A stretch of DNA of 64,000 bases from Ideonella_A sakaiensis_A (GCF_048320135.1 NZ_CP182947.1:2914001-2978000); one strand, 5' to 3'; shown: positions 26,557 to 34,895, numbered from the stretch's first letter. The notes: generated by a model not told the origin, from the letters alone. Numbers and translations: made by a program.

Positions 26557-27612
26557 ATGGCGCTGATGGATTTCATCAAGAAACAGTTCATCGACATCCT
26601 CGAATGGACCGAGGACGGCGACGGCACGCTGGCCTGGCGCTTTCCGATGGCCGGCAACGAGATCCAGTACGGCGCGTCGCTGACGGTGCGCGAAAGCCAG
26701 ATGGCGGTGTTCGTCAACGAAGGCAAGATCGCCGACGTCTTCGGTCCCGGCATGTACAAGCTGACGACGCAGACGATTCCCGTCCTGACCTATCTGAAAA
26801 ACTGGGACAAGCTGTTCCAGAGCCCGTTCAAGAGCGACCTCTACTTCTTCAGTACCCGCCAGCAGGTCGACCAGCGCTGGGGGACGACGCAGCCGGTGAC
26901 GATCCGCGACCCCGATTTCGGCGCGGTGCGGCTGCGTGCCTTCGGCAACTACAGCTACCGGATCGTCGACCCGAAGGCCTTCTATTCCGAGATCTCGGGC
27001 AGCCGCGACCGCTATACGGTGCTCGAACTCGACGGCCAGTTGCGCGCGTTGATGCTGCAGCACATCTCCGATGCGGTGGCCAGCAGCGGCATCGCATTCC
27101 TCGACCTGGCGGCGAACCAGGTCGAGTTTGCCGCCCGGCTGAAGGAGGTCACCGCGCCGGCCTTCGACAAGCTCGGACTGAAACTCGAGATCGTCACGGT
27201 GCAGAACGTCTCGTTGCCCGAGGAACTGCAGAAGATCCTCGACCAGAAGATCGGCATGGGCATGGTCGGCAACGACATGGGCAGGTTCATGCAGTACCAG
27301 ACGGCACAGTCGATACCGAAATTTGCCGAGAGTTCGGGCAGCGGGGGCGGCGGCATCGCTGGTGACGCGATGGGCCTCGGCGCCGGCGTCGCTCTCGGCC
27401 AGGTGATGGCGCAGCAGCTGTCGCAGGGGCTGCAGGGCGGCCAGCAGCAACCGGCGGCCGCCGGCGCGCCCGCTGCGGCGCCGGTTGCGGCGATCCGCCC
27501 CGACGAGGTGATGGCGACGATCGAAAAACTTGCCGAGCTGAAATCGAAGGGCATCCTGACGCAGGAAGAGTTCGACAGCAAGAAGGCCGAACTGCTGAAA
27601 AAACTGGTCTGA
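26557..27612 (+). CDS. SPFH-domain protein with C-terminal SHOCT motif
   Basis: A 351-aa protein. Residues 1 to about 250 form an SPFH/band-7-like domain of the virion-core-protein/YdjI type (MALMDFIKKQFIDILEW, GDGTLAWRFPM, FFSTRQQVDQRWGT). A Gly/Gln/Ala-rich linker follows, and the last 32 residues are a SHOCT helix-turn (IEKLAELKSKGILTQEEFDS), often used for oligomerisation or membrane association. GGAGGT precedes the ATG. The DUF4178 zinc-ribbon gene follows 47 bases later; the two families recur together in bacteria and probably act together at the membrane. The function is not known. Confidence 0.85.
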   Translation: MALMDFIKKQFIDILEWTEDGDGTLAWRFPMAGNEIQYGASLTVRESQMAVFVNEGKIADVFGPGMYKLTTQTIPVLTYLKNWDKLFQSPFKSDLYFFSTRQQVDQRWGTTQPVTIRDPDFGAVRLRAFGNYSYRIVDPKAFYSEISGSRDRYTVLELDGQLRALMLQHISDAVASSGIAFLDLAANQVEFAARLKEVTAPAFDKLGLKLEIVTVQNVSLPEELQKILDQKIGMGMVGNDMGRFMQYQTAQSIPKFAESSGSGGGGIAGDAMGLGAGVALGQVMAQQLSQGLQGGQQQPAAAGAPAAAPVAAIRPDEVMATIEKLAELKSKGILTQEEFDSKKAELLKKLV

Positions 27613-27659
27613 TGCGCGCGCCCGCACCGCGCCTGCGCTGCGCCTGCTGAGTCGCGCCC

Positions 27660-29270
27660 TTGGTCACCGACCGCCATCCGCAGCGCGCTTACCGCGCGGC
27701 CTGCCCGAACTGCGGCGCGCCGGTCGAATTCCGCTCGCCGGCATCGGCCTTTGCGGTCTGCAGCTATTGCCGCAGCAACATCGTCCGTGATGGCGAGACG
27801 CTGCGCCGGATCGGCCACAGCGCCGAGCTGTTCGACGATTTTTCGCCATTGCAGCTCGGCGCGTCGGGCAGCTACCAGCAGATCGGCTTCACGCTGGTCG
27901 GCCGGCTGCAGTACGGCACCGCACAGGGCACCTGGAATGAATGGCATGTGCTGTTCGACGATGCGACGGCCGGCGAGGTGCCGCGCGTGGCCTGGCTGTC
28001 GGAGGACAACGGGCGCTACGTGCTGGCCTTCGATGCGCCGCTGCCGCCCGGCGCCGCGCCGCCGCTCGAGTCGCTGCAGGTCGGCCGCGAGCTCGAACTG
28101 GCCGGGCAGCGCTGGCGCGTCGCATCGGTGGTGCAGGCGAAGCTGCTGGCGGCCGAAGGTGAATTGCCGCAGCCGCCTGCCAGCAACCGCGAATTCGGCG
28201 TCGCCGACCTGCGCAATGTGCAAGGCGAAGTCGCCACGCTCGACTACAGCGATCCGCAGCGCCCGCACTGGTCGGTCGGCCGCTCGGTGGGCTTGTCGGA
28301 ACTGGCGATGCGGGGCCTCGCCGAAGAGCGTGAAAAGACGCTGACCGGCCGCGCCGCCGATTGCCCGAACTGTGGCAGCGCACTGCAGGTCAAACTCGAA
28401 TCGACGAAGTCGATCGTCTGCGGCAACTGCAGCGCGGTGGTTGATGTCTCGGCCGGCATCGGCGGTGACTTGCAGCATTACCTGCAGGGCCGGATGCCGC
28501 GCAGCGGCCCGCCGAGGATTCCGCTCGGCAGCGTCGGCAATTTCACCTTCGACGGCAAGCGGCCGCTGCCGTGGCAGGTGGTCGGTTTTCTCGAGCGGCA
28601 CGACGAGCCGGAGGCCGGCGACGACCAGTCGTCGTGGCGCGAATACCTGCTGTACCACCGCAACGCCGGATTTGTTTTTCTGGTCGATTCGGACGACGGC
28701 TGGAGCTGGGTCACGCCGATCACCGGCGTGCCGCAGATGGCCGGCAGCGATGCCCGCTGGCGCGACGTGCGCTACCGCAAGCTGTACGACTACCGAGCCC
28801 GCGTCGGCCATGTGCTCGGCGAGTTCTACTGGCGCGTCGAACGCAACCAGCTGACGCACAACACCGACTACGCCGGCACCGGCAAGGCGAGTCAGAAAAG
28901 GCTCAACCGCGAGCGCGGCGACGGTGTGCATGCGCAGGAAATCGTCTGGTCGGCCGGCGAAACGATCACCGCCGATGCCGTCGCGCAGGGTTTCGGCATG
29001 ACGAAGCAGCTCGGCAGCGCGATCCGCCGCGATGTCGAGCCACTGTCGGCCAATCCGCACGGCCAGCTCGCGAAGGCGTTTGTCTTGCTGTTCGTCATTG
29101 CGTTTGTAGTCTCGATGTTCCGCTGCAGCGATGACGACGACAACTGCAACGAGCTGCGCGCGACCTACGGCGAGGCCTCGCAGGAATACCAGGCCTGCCG
29201 CAACCGCATCCGTCCGCGCACCGGCGGAGCGGCATTTGGTGGATTCGGATCGGGGGGCTTCCACAAGTAG
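27660..29270 (+). CDS. DUF4178 protein with two zinc ribbons and a C-terminal membrane helix
   Basis: A 536-aa protein with two four-Cys ribbons, CPNCGAPVEF...CSYC near residue 15 and CPNCGSALQV...CGNC near 238, each followed by a beta-rich domain of the DUF4178 type (GSYQQIGFTLVGRLQYG, SSWREYLLYH). One hydrophobic helix (FVLLFVIAFVVSMF) lies near the C-terminus, followed by an acidic stretch and a Gly-rich tail. The start is TTG 27660, since an in-frame stop lies 9 bases upstream and the first ribbon begins soon after. No enzymatic motif was seen. It is probably in an operon with the SPFH gene. Confidence 0.83.
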   Translation: MVTDRHPQRAYRAACPNCGAPVEFRSPASAFAVCSYCRSNIVRDGETLRRIGHSAELFDDFSPLQLGASGSYQQIGFTLVGRLQYGTAQGTWNEWHVLFDDATAGEVPRVAWLSEDNGRYVLAFDAPLPPGAAPPLESLQVGRELELAGQRWRVASVVQAKLLAAEGELPQPPASNREFGVADLRNVQGEVATLDYSDPQRPHWSVGRSVGLSELAMRGLAEEREKTLTGRAADCPNCGSALQVKLESTKSIVCGNCSAVVDVSAGIGGDLQHYLQGRMPRSGPPRIPLGSVGNFTFDGKRPLPWQVVGFLERHDEPEAGDDQSSWREYLLYHRNAGFVFLVDSDDGWSWVTPITGVPQMAGSDARWRDVRYRKLYDYRARVGHVLGEFYWRVERNQLTHNTDYAGTGKASQKRLNRERGDGVHAQEIVWSAGETITADAVAQGFGMTKQLGSAIRRDVEPLSANPHGQLAKAFVLLFVIAFVVSMFRCSDDDDNCNELRATYGEASQEYQACRNRIRPRTGGAAFGGFGSGGFHK

Positions 29271-29336
29271 GGCATGCCTGGGCATGCCTCGGCAACGAAT
29301 CGGCTATACAGGGAAATCACCCCTCAGGACGTGCCG

Positions 29337-30161
29337 ATGGGTAACTTTGCCGACTCGCTGAACCAGGCCGCGACGATGACCATCGATCGCCTGCTGGCCC
29401 ATCTGCCGCAAGTGCTCGGCGCGATTGCGCTGCTGCTGATTGGCTGGCTGCTCGCCCGGTTGCTGCGAATGGCGACACGCCGCGCCGCTGGGCTGCTCGA
29501 TTCGCTGATCACCCGCAGCACCGGCCAGGCGCGCTGGAAGATCGGCCGCTCGGCGTCGCTGGTCGGCACCATCGTCTACTGGGTCGTGCTGCTGTTTTTC
29601 ATCACCGCGGCGACGCACACGCTCGGGCTGCAGAGCTTCAGCGACTGGCTGGCCCGCCTGCTCGACCACCTGCCGACGCTGGCCGCCGGGCTGCTGATCG
29701 TTTTTGCCGGTTATCTGCTGTCGGGTTTTGTCGGCGAGATCGTGCTGGCCACTGCATCCGGCCTGGCGCCGCCGCAGCGGCAGGCGCTGGCGCGGGTCGC
29801 GAAATGGGCGACGCTGATCCTCGCGCTGCTGATCGGCGCCGACCAGATCGGCCTGAAGGTGACCTGGCTGGCGATCTTTGCCGCGGTGCTGGTCGGCTCG
29901 ATCCTCGGCGGGCTGGCGTTGTCGGTCAGCCTCGGCGCGCGCCACTATGTCGCAAACCTGATCGGCGCCCACCACCTGCGCCAGGCCTTGCGCATCGGCC
30001 AACGGGTGCGGGTCGCCGGCCATGAAGGCCGCATCGTCGACCTCAGTGCAACCTCGCTGATCCTCGAAACCGACGACGGCCGCGTGATGCTGCCCGGCAG
30101 TGTCTACCACGGCGAGGCGATCGTTGTCGTCGTGCGCGACGGGCAACCGAACGGCGATTGA
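29337..30161 (+). CDS. Small MscS-family mechanosensitive channel
   Basis: A 274-aa membrane protein with four to five helices, then a short beta domain (RIGQRVRVAGHEGRIVDLSATSLILETDDG) that matches the cytosolic beta domain of MscS-like channels. The pore-helix region is AAVLVGSILGGLALSVSLGARHYVANLIGAHHLRQALRIG. Such channels open on membrane tension and release solutes. The C-terminal domain is shorter than in E. coli MscS. ATG 29337 with AGGA upstream is preferred to the longer open frame. Its stop overlaps a possible TTG start of the next gene. Confidence 0.85.
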   Translation: MGNFADSLNQAATMTIDRLLAHLPQVLGAIALLLIGWLLARLLRMATRRAAGLLDSLITRSTGQARWKIGRSASLVGTIVYWVVLLFFITAATHTLGLQSFSDWLARLLDHLPTLAAGLLIVFAGYLLSGFVGEIVLATASGLAPPQRQALARVAKWATLILALLIGADQIGLKVTWLAIFAAVLVGSILGGLALSVSLGARHYVANLIGAHHLRQALRIGQRVRVAGHEGRIVDLSATSLILETDDGRVMLPGSVYHGEAIVVVVRDGQPNGD

Positions 30162-30163
30162 CG

Positions 30164-31036
30164 ATGGCTGGCGACGCCCGCGAACAGACGCTCAGCCTCG
30201 CGTTCATGCGCGACCATCCGGCGCAGGCCGCGCGCGTGCTGGAAGGGCTGCCGGCCGCCGAGGTGACCGCGCTTTTCGAACGCGCACCGGCACGGGTTGG
30301 CGCCGCGGTGCTGACCGCGATGCTGCCGCGCCGCGCGGCGCGCAACATCGCCGCGCTCGACGACCGCCGCGCACTCGATCTGCTCGCCGCGATGGGAACG
30401 CAGCCGACGGTCGCGGTGCTGCGCCATCTGCCCGACGAGCGCCGGCGTGCGCTGACCAGCGGGCTGCCGACTGCCGCCGCGTTGGCGTCGGCGATGCTGC
30501 TCGGTTATGGCGAAGAGACGCTGGGCGCCTGGGCCGATCCCGACGTCGTGTTGCTGCCGGCCGATACCCATGCCGCTGCCGCGCTGGACCGGATGCGGCA
30601 GGCGCGTGCGGCGCACCCGCTCGTCTTTGTTGCCAATGCCGAGCGTCGGCTGGCCGGCATCGTGCCGTTGTCGCTGCTGCTGCGCGCGCCGCCGGCGGCA
30701 ACGCTGGCCTCGCTGATGCAGGCGCCGCTCGCGCTGCTGCCGGCGTTTGCGCCGCTGGCGGCAACCGCCGCGCATCCGGGCTGGGAACATGCATCGGCAT
30801 TGCCGGTCGTCGAACCCGGCGACCGGCTGGTCGGCATCCTGACCCGCGATGCATTGAGCCGCGCACTGCGCCGCGGCGCACCGCCGCCGGCGGCCGTCGA
30901 GCGATCGGGCCGGCTGTCGCACCTGCTGGCGCAGACTTACTGGAATGCGGTTTCCGGGCTGCTTGGAGCCGGGCTGGCGCTGCTGCCGCAAGTCGCGCCG
31001 GTCGCCGATGCGGAGAGGCGCGACGATGAACGCTGA
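30164..31036 (+). CDS. Soluble MgtE-like protein (MgtE N-domain plus degenerate CBS pair, no channel domain)
   Basis: 290 residues, almost no predicted membrane segment except a weak C-terminal one. The first 130 residues are helical repeats like the MgtE N-domain (FMRDHPAQAARVLEGLPAAE parallels YLLDYPNEAARLFEAMPVEQ in the next gene), and the middle looks like a worn CBS pair (PLVFVANAERRLAGIVPLSL, DRLVGILTRDAL). The transport domain is absent. It overlaps mgtE by 11 bases and is clearly a paralogue of it, so a regulatory or heteromeric partner of MgtE is the simplest idea (inference). ATG 30164 chosen; TTG 30158 is possible. Confidence 0.75.
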   Translation: MAGDAREQTLSLAFMRDHPAQAARVLEGLPAAEVTALFERAPARVGAAVLTAMLPRRAARNIAALDDRRALDLLAAMGTQPTVAVLRHLPDERRRALTSGLPTAAALASAMLLGYGEETLGAWADPDVVLLPADTHAAAALDRMRQARAAHPLVFVANAERRLAGIVPLSLLLRAPPAATLASLMQAPLALLPAFAPLAATAAHPGWEHASALPVVEPGDRLVGILTRDALSRALRRGAPPPAAVERSGRLSHLLAQTYWNAVSGLLGAGLALLPQVAPVADAERRDDER

Positions 31037-32366
31037 GGCCACATTGAGCGCAGCGGCGATCCCGGCCGAGGCCGCGCTGACGCAGCGTTACCTGCTCGAC
31101 TATCCGAACGAGGCGGCGCGGCTGTTCGAGGCCATGCCGGTCGAACAGGCGGCCGGCGTTCTTGCCGGGCAGGCGCCGCATGCGGTGCTGCGCGCCTGGC
31201 AGGCGCTGGCGCCCGATGTCGCCGCGCAGACGCTGGAACTGTTGCCGGAAAAGATGGCGCTGCACCTGCTGACCGAGGCCGAGCCGATCGCCTGCATCGC
31301 GGTGCTGACCCAGCTTGATACCGGGCCGCGCGAGGCCTGGCTGAAAAAGCTCGACAGCGAGGTCGCAGCCGAACTGCGCGGGCTGCTCGCCTATCCGGAC
31401 GACTGCGCCGGCAGGCTGATGGACCCGCGCGTCAGCCCGCTGCGCAGCGGCATGACGGTCGGCGAGGCGATCGAACGGCTGCGGCTGATCAAGCGCAGCG
31501 GCCTGCGCGAACTGATCGTCGTCGACGATGAAGGGCGGCTCGCCGGCCGCGTCGAGATCCAGGACCTGGTGCTTGCCGAACGCGAGCTGCCGCTGGCCGA
31601 CATCACGCGCCACGTGATTGCCTTCGTCAACGACCTCGACCCGCGCGAGGAGGTGGTCGAGAAGATGCAGGACCAGCCGATCACGACGCTGCCGGTCATC
31701 AATGTCGCGGGCCGCTTCATCGGCGTGATCCGCCATGCCGAGCTGGTGTCGGCGGTCGAGGAGGAAACCAGCCTCGACATGCTGACGATGGTCGGCGCCA
31801 GCCCCGACGAACGCGCCTTGTCTTCACCCGGCTTTGCGGTGAAGAATCGGCTGCCGTGGCTGCAGATCAACCTGCTGACGGCGTTTCTGGCGGCGGCGGT
31901 GGTCGGGTTGTTCGAAGGCGTGATCGGCCAGTTCACCGCGCTGGCAGTGCTGCTGCCGGTCGTCGCCGGCCAGTCCGGCAATGCCGGTGCGCAGGCGCTC
32001 GCGGTGACGATGCGCGGCCTGATGCTGCGCGAGATCAGCCTGCGCCACTGGCCGAAGGTCGTCTTCAAGGAATCGATGACCGGCCTGATCAACGGCCTCG
32101 CCGTCGCCGCGACGACCGGCATCGGCGTCTACATATGGAGCCGCTCGTTCGCATTGGTCGGCGTGATCGCGATCGCGATGGTGATCTCGATGCTCGCCGC
32201 CGGCCTCGCCGGCGCGCTGGTCCCGATGGTGCTGCGCCGCCTCGGCCAGGACCCGGCCACCGCATCGTCGATCATCCTGACGACGGTGACCGACGTGGTC
32301 GGATTTTTCTCGTTCCTCGGAATTGCAACGCTGTTCGTGCCGTTGCTGGAGGGGTCAGTGCGGTAG
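31026..32366 (+). CDS. mgtE: MgtE-family magnesium transporter
   Basis: A 446-aa inner-membrane Mg2+ channel: N-domain of helical repeats (about 15-135), CBS pair (about 140-260, with MDPRVSPLRSGMTVGEAIE and DQPITTLPVINVAGRFIGVI) and five membrane helices. The channel hallmarks are PVVAGQSGNAGAQ and DPATASSIILTTVTDVVGF, whose Asp is the key Mg2+-coordinating residue in MgtE. In known members Mg2+ binding to the cytosolic domains closes the pore. It overlaps the upstream paralogue by 11 bases. The A+T-rich insert begins directly after its stop. Confidence 0.93.
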   Translation: MNAEATLSAAAIPAEAALTQRYLLDYPNEAARLFEAMPVEQAAGVLAGQAPHAVLRAWQALAPDVAAQTLELLPEKMALHLLTEAEPIACIAVLTQLDTGPREAWLKKLDSEVAAELRGLLAYPDDCAGRLMDPRVSPLRSGMTVGEAIERLRLIKRSGLRELIVVDDEGRLAGRVEIQDLVLAERELPLADITRHVIAFVNDLDPREEVVEKMQDQPITTLPVINVAGRFIGVIRHAELVSAVEEETSLDMLTMVGASPDERALSSPGFAVKNRLPWLQINLLTAFLAAAVVGLFEGVIGQFTALAVLLPVVAGQSGNAGAQALAVTMRGLMLREISLRHWPKVVFKESMTGLINGLAVAATTGIGVYIWSRSFALVGVIAIAMVISMLAAGLAGALVPMVLRRLGQDPATASSIILTTVTDVVGFFSFLGIATLFVPLLEGSVR

Positions 32367-32400
32367 GGATAAAGCCGACTGTCTCGCACTTAGCATGACT

Positions 32401-32456
32401 TCTCGGCCCGGTTCAGTTGCGCCGAAGGAGCCTTCGTCTTTGCTAACCAGCCGAGA
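32401..32456 (+). ncRNA. Structured leader / candidate AvcI-like regulatory RNA
   Basis: TCTCGGC-CC-GGTT (32401-32413) pairs with AACC-A-GCCGAGA (32445-32456), an 11-bp stem with one small internal loop. Inside it, CGAAGG (32423-32428) faces CCTTCG (32431-32436). No U-tract follows, so it is not a plain terminator of mgtE. In Vibrio the dCTP deaminase AvcD is held in check by a small RNA, AvcI, encoded just upstream; this position matches, but no sequence homology to AvcI is claimed. Confidence 0.35.
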
Positions 32457-32537
32457 CTCCTACGGACGTATCGAAAACGACATGCTCCGACCTACTGAGA
32501 ACCTATACAGTCAGGGGACTCACAACTTGGAGCTGGC

Positions 32538-34157
32538 GTGCCGACCAAGGTGACCCGCGAACGGCGAACGGCAGATCGGCGAGCATCGCCGCCATCTAGC
32601 GTTTTGGCCGCTGTCTCTGCCGACGGCTCCGACTTCTTCTCTTCCGCCGACGAACCTAAGGCTATCGAGTTGGTCTTCGGAATGGTAGGTCCTACTGGAG
32701 TAGACCTCACTCGTTTGTGCAATTCGTTGCAGGCTCAATTGAAGTCTGTCGGTTACGAATGCAAGATTGTTCGTCTTAGTGAATTGATCCTCCCTTACCT
32801 GGGAAAGCCCCCAACTGCGAGGAACGAGTTTCAACGAATTGACGAGTTGATGACCGAGGGCACAAACCTGAGAAGAGAGACGAAACAAGCTGACATTATT
32901 GGTCGTCTAGGGCTCGCAAAGATTCGGGAGCTCCGAGAGGGGATTACGGGAGACGCGAATAAAGTCCCGGATCGGGGGGTTGCTTATATCGTTCGTTCTT
33001 TCAAGCGACCAGAGGAAGTAAAGCTGTATAGAGACGTATATGGTCGAGCATTTAGCCTGATTTCTTGTTATTCGCCACGCCAAGGGCGAGTCCAACATTT
33101 GACGCGTAAGTTCAGAGGCTTGATTGGTCAGGAATCGTCGTCGCATGTTAGCGCAGAAGAGTTTGCTGTTAGGCTGATCAAACGAGATTATGAAGAAGAA
33201 GGTAAGCTTGGACAGCAATTAGGGAGAACTTTCCCATTAGCGGATTTCTTCGTTAGTGAGGCAGCGAGAAATCAGTTGGATGCGCAAATGCGGAGGCTTG
33301 TTCGTCTGGTCTTCGGGGATCCTTATATTTCGCCTACTCGAGATGAGCAAGGAATGTTTTTTGCTCAGGCCGCAGCGCTTCGGTCGCTTGATCTCTCACG
33401 ACAGGTTGGAGCGGCAGTTGTAAACTCGGACGGGGATATATTGGCGACGGGATGTAACGAAGTTCCTAAGTTTCGGGGTGGACTTTACTGGGCCGGCGAT
33501 GAAACCCCCGTCCGCGATGTTGAATTGGGGCGAGACTCGAACACAGCTATTAAAGAAGAATTACTTGAGGATGCTGTTCAGCGGATGAGAGAGAAGGGTT
33601 GGCTCTCATCTTTGGTAAGTGGAAAAACCGACGGAGAACTGGCCCGGAGTTCGTTATACGGGGAAGACCCGTTTTTTCGCGACTCACGGCTATTTGACGT
33701 CATTGAGTTCGGAAGAGCGGTCCATGCTGAGATGGCGGCAATTACCCAAGCTGCTAAATTGGGCACATCGTTGAAAGGCTCCAGACTTTTTTGCACGACA
33801 TTTCCCTGTCACATATGCGCTCGCCATATCGTCGCTTCTGGTATTGTGGAAGTGATGTTCATTGAGCCGTACGAAAAAAGTAGAACTGGCGAACTGTACA
33901 GTGACTCTATAAGTGTAGAGCCAGCGGAACCGTCACCAAATAGAGCGAATTTTCGATCATTTGTAGGAGTTGCACCGCGCCGTTACATGGATTTCTTCTC
34001 GATGGCGTCGGAACGGAAGACCAAGGAAGGCGAGACGCTCGACTCTGATGGCATTGCTTCACGACCCAGGATCAGACGACTTGTGTTCACGTATCTTTCC
34101 GTCGAGCAGATGATGATAAACAAATCGGTGTTACCGCCCACCCAGTCACAATTATAA
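32538..34157 (+). CDS. Anti-phage dCTP deaminase (AvcD/DCD type)
   Basis: A 539-aa two-domain protein. Residues about 40-240 are a P-loop-kinase-like domain with a variant phosphate loop (ELVFGMVGPTGVDL). Residues about 265-480 are a cytidine/dCMP-type deaminase with the zinc site HAEMA (His396, Glu398) and PCHIC (Cys424, Cys427). This architecture is that of bacterial defence deaminases that convert dCTP/dCMP to uracil nucleotides on phage infection and starve phage replication. Housekeeping dCMP deaminases are about 150-200 aa, so this is not one. The GTG start has GGAG 5 bases upstream. It lies in A+T-rich foreign DNA with a small co-oriented gene 12 bases downstream. Confidence 0.88.
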   Translation: MPTKVTRERRTADRRASPPSSVLAAVSADGSDFFSSADEPKAIELVFGMVGPTGVDLTRLCNSLQAQLKSVGYECKIVRLSELILPYLGKPPTARNEFQRIDELMTEGTNLRRETKQADIIGRLGLAKIRELREGITGDANKVPDRGVAYIVRSFKRPEEVKLYRDVYGRAFSLISCYSPRQGRVQHLTRKFRGLIGQESSSHVSAEEFAVRLIKRDYEEEGKLGQQLGRTFPLADFFVSEAARNQLDAQMRRLVRLVFGDPYISPTRDEQGMFFAQAAALRSLDLSRQVGAAVVNSDGDILATGCNEVPKFRGGLYWAGDETPVRDVELGRDSNTAIKEELLEDAVQRMREKGWLSSLVSGKTDGELARSSLYGEDPFFRDSRLFDVIEFGRAVHAEMAAITQAAKLGTSLKGSRLFCTTFPCHICARHIVASGIVEVMFIEPYEKSRTGELYSDSISVEPAEPSPNRANFRSFVGVAPRRYMDFFSMASERKTKEGETLDSDGIASRPRIRRLVFTYLSVEQMMINKSVLPPTQSQL

Positions 34158-34169
34158 GGAGATTGAATA

Positions 34170-34361
34170 ATGAAGCAGCAAGTACAGCGGAGTGGTTTCT
34201 TGGAGCAGATCGAACAGTCTCGTAAGGCGGTCCAAAAGTGGCCGCACTGGATGCAGGAATCTGCTTCCATTGCCTCCGCATCGTTTCCAAAGTCCGGATC
34301 TCTTCAACTTAAAGATGATTCCAGAAAATCAAAAGATTCGAAGCAAAACCACCGGCCTTGA
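34170..34361 (+). CDS. Small hypothetical protein of the defence insert
   Basis: 63 residues, starting 12 bases after the deaminase stop with a strong AAGGAG SD 8 bases before ATG, so it is very probably translated and co-transcribed. The N-terminal half is an amphipathic helix with the pattern SRKAVQKWPHWMQES; short proteins with a similar SR-x-x-V-x-x-WP-x-W motif are often seen downstream of bacterial defence genes (pattern memory, not a search). The C-terminal half is polar and Lys/Ser-rich. No domain is recognised. It could be a cofactor, an inhibitor of the deaminase, or an unrelated passenger. Confidence 0.65.
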   Translation: MKQQVQRSGFLEQIEQSRKAVQKWPHWMQESASIASASFPKSGSLQLKDDSRKSKDSKQNHRP

Positions 34362-34784
34362 TTGGGACGGAATTGCGGTAGTCGCGCGTTTAGAGCGAAC
34401 ACTACGCTCTCGGCCCCACCTGTAGCCGCCGTTCTGATACACGTCGCCGACGTTGGGAAGGCACTGGACTGGTATGCCCGGGCTTTCCCGACTGCAGTCC
34501 GCACCATCGCGCCCGGCACCGACTTCGTATTCCTGCAGGTCGGCCCGGTGCGACTCGAACTGGTTCCCGCCGACGAGAAAGTCGGCTCGGGCGCAGCCGG
34601 TACGGTCGTCTACTGGCAAGTGGAAAAGCTCGAACAGGCTCTGCGTCACTTCTGCTCGCTCGGCGCGACGCTTTACCGCGGGCCGATGCTCATCGAAGCC
34701 GGGCAGGGCATGTGCCAGGTGCGGGACCCGTGGGGCAATTGCATCGGCCTGCGGGGCCCCGACCCACCGCGGGAAACTACCTGA
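34362..34784 (+). CDS. VOC (glyoxalase/bleomycin resistance) family protein, N-terminus possibly altered at an insert junction
   Basis: A 140-aa VOC-fold protein; the domain starts near residue 22 (VAAVLIHVADVGKALDWYARAF) and ends VRDPWGNCIGLRGP, with the usual metal-site layout His...Glu (RLELVP) and a late Asp/Asn-Gly pattern. The substrate is unknown. The first 15-20 codons (MGRNCGSRAFRANTTL) have mixed composition and coincide with the right edge of the A+T-rich insert, so the native start may have been lost or replaced. No SD is seen at TTG 34362. Confidence 0.65.
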   Translation: MGRNCGSRAFRANTTLSAPPVAAVLIHVADVGKALDWYARAFPTAVRTIAPGTDFVFLQVGPVRLELVPADEKVGSGAAGTVVYWQVEKLEQALRHFCSLGATLYRGPMLIEAGQGMCQVRDPWGNCIGLRGPDPPRETT

Positions 34785-34895
34785 AATTAGCCTTGTTTCA
34801 CAGCCCAGCTATTGTCTGGAAATGGTTCGCTTGAACGCCGTCGCACGTTGGGGGGTCGGCGTAAACTGTTGGTCCACCTCGCCCGGAGTCACCCG

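Larger units (their letters stand above)
32367..34375. mobile_element. A+T-rich inserted segment (defence cargo)
   Basis: Base composition drops abruptly after the mgtE stop and recovers within the first codons of the VOC gene near 34375; the inside is under 50% G+C by eye, the flanks well above 60%. Codon choice also changes (many AGA, ATA, TTA and TTT). It holds one large gene, one small gene and an upstream structured region. No integrase, transposase or clear flanking repeat was seen, so the mode of entry is unknown. Confidence 0.7.

Noticed and set aside
27012..29285. 757-codon minus-strand frame opposite the DUF4178 gene
   Set aside because: Shadow frame; the plus-strand protein has paired zinc ribbons and known domain order.
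32538..34157. Housekeeping dCMP deaminase or ComE-type protein
   Set aside because: Far too long, with an extra P-loop-like domain and foreign composition; the defence-type deaminase architecture fits better.
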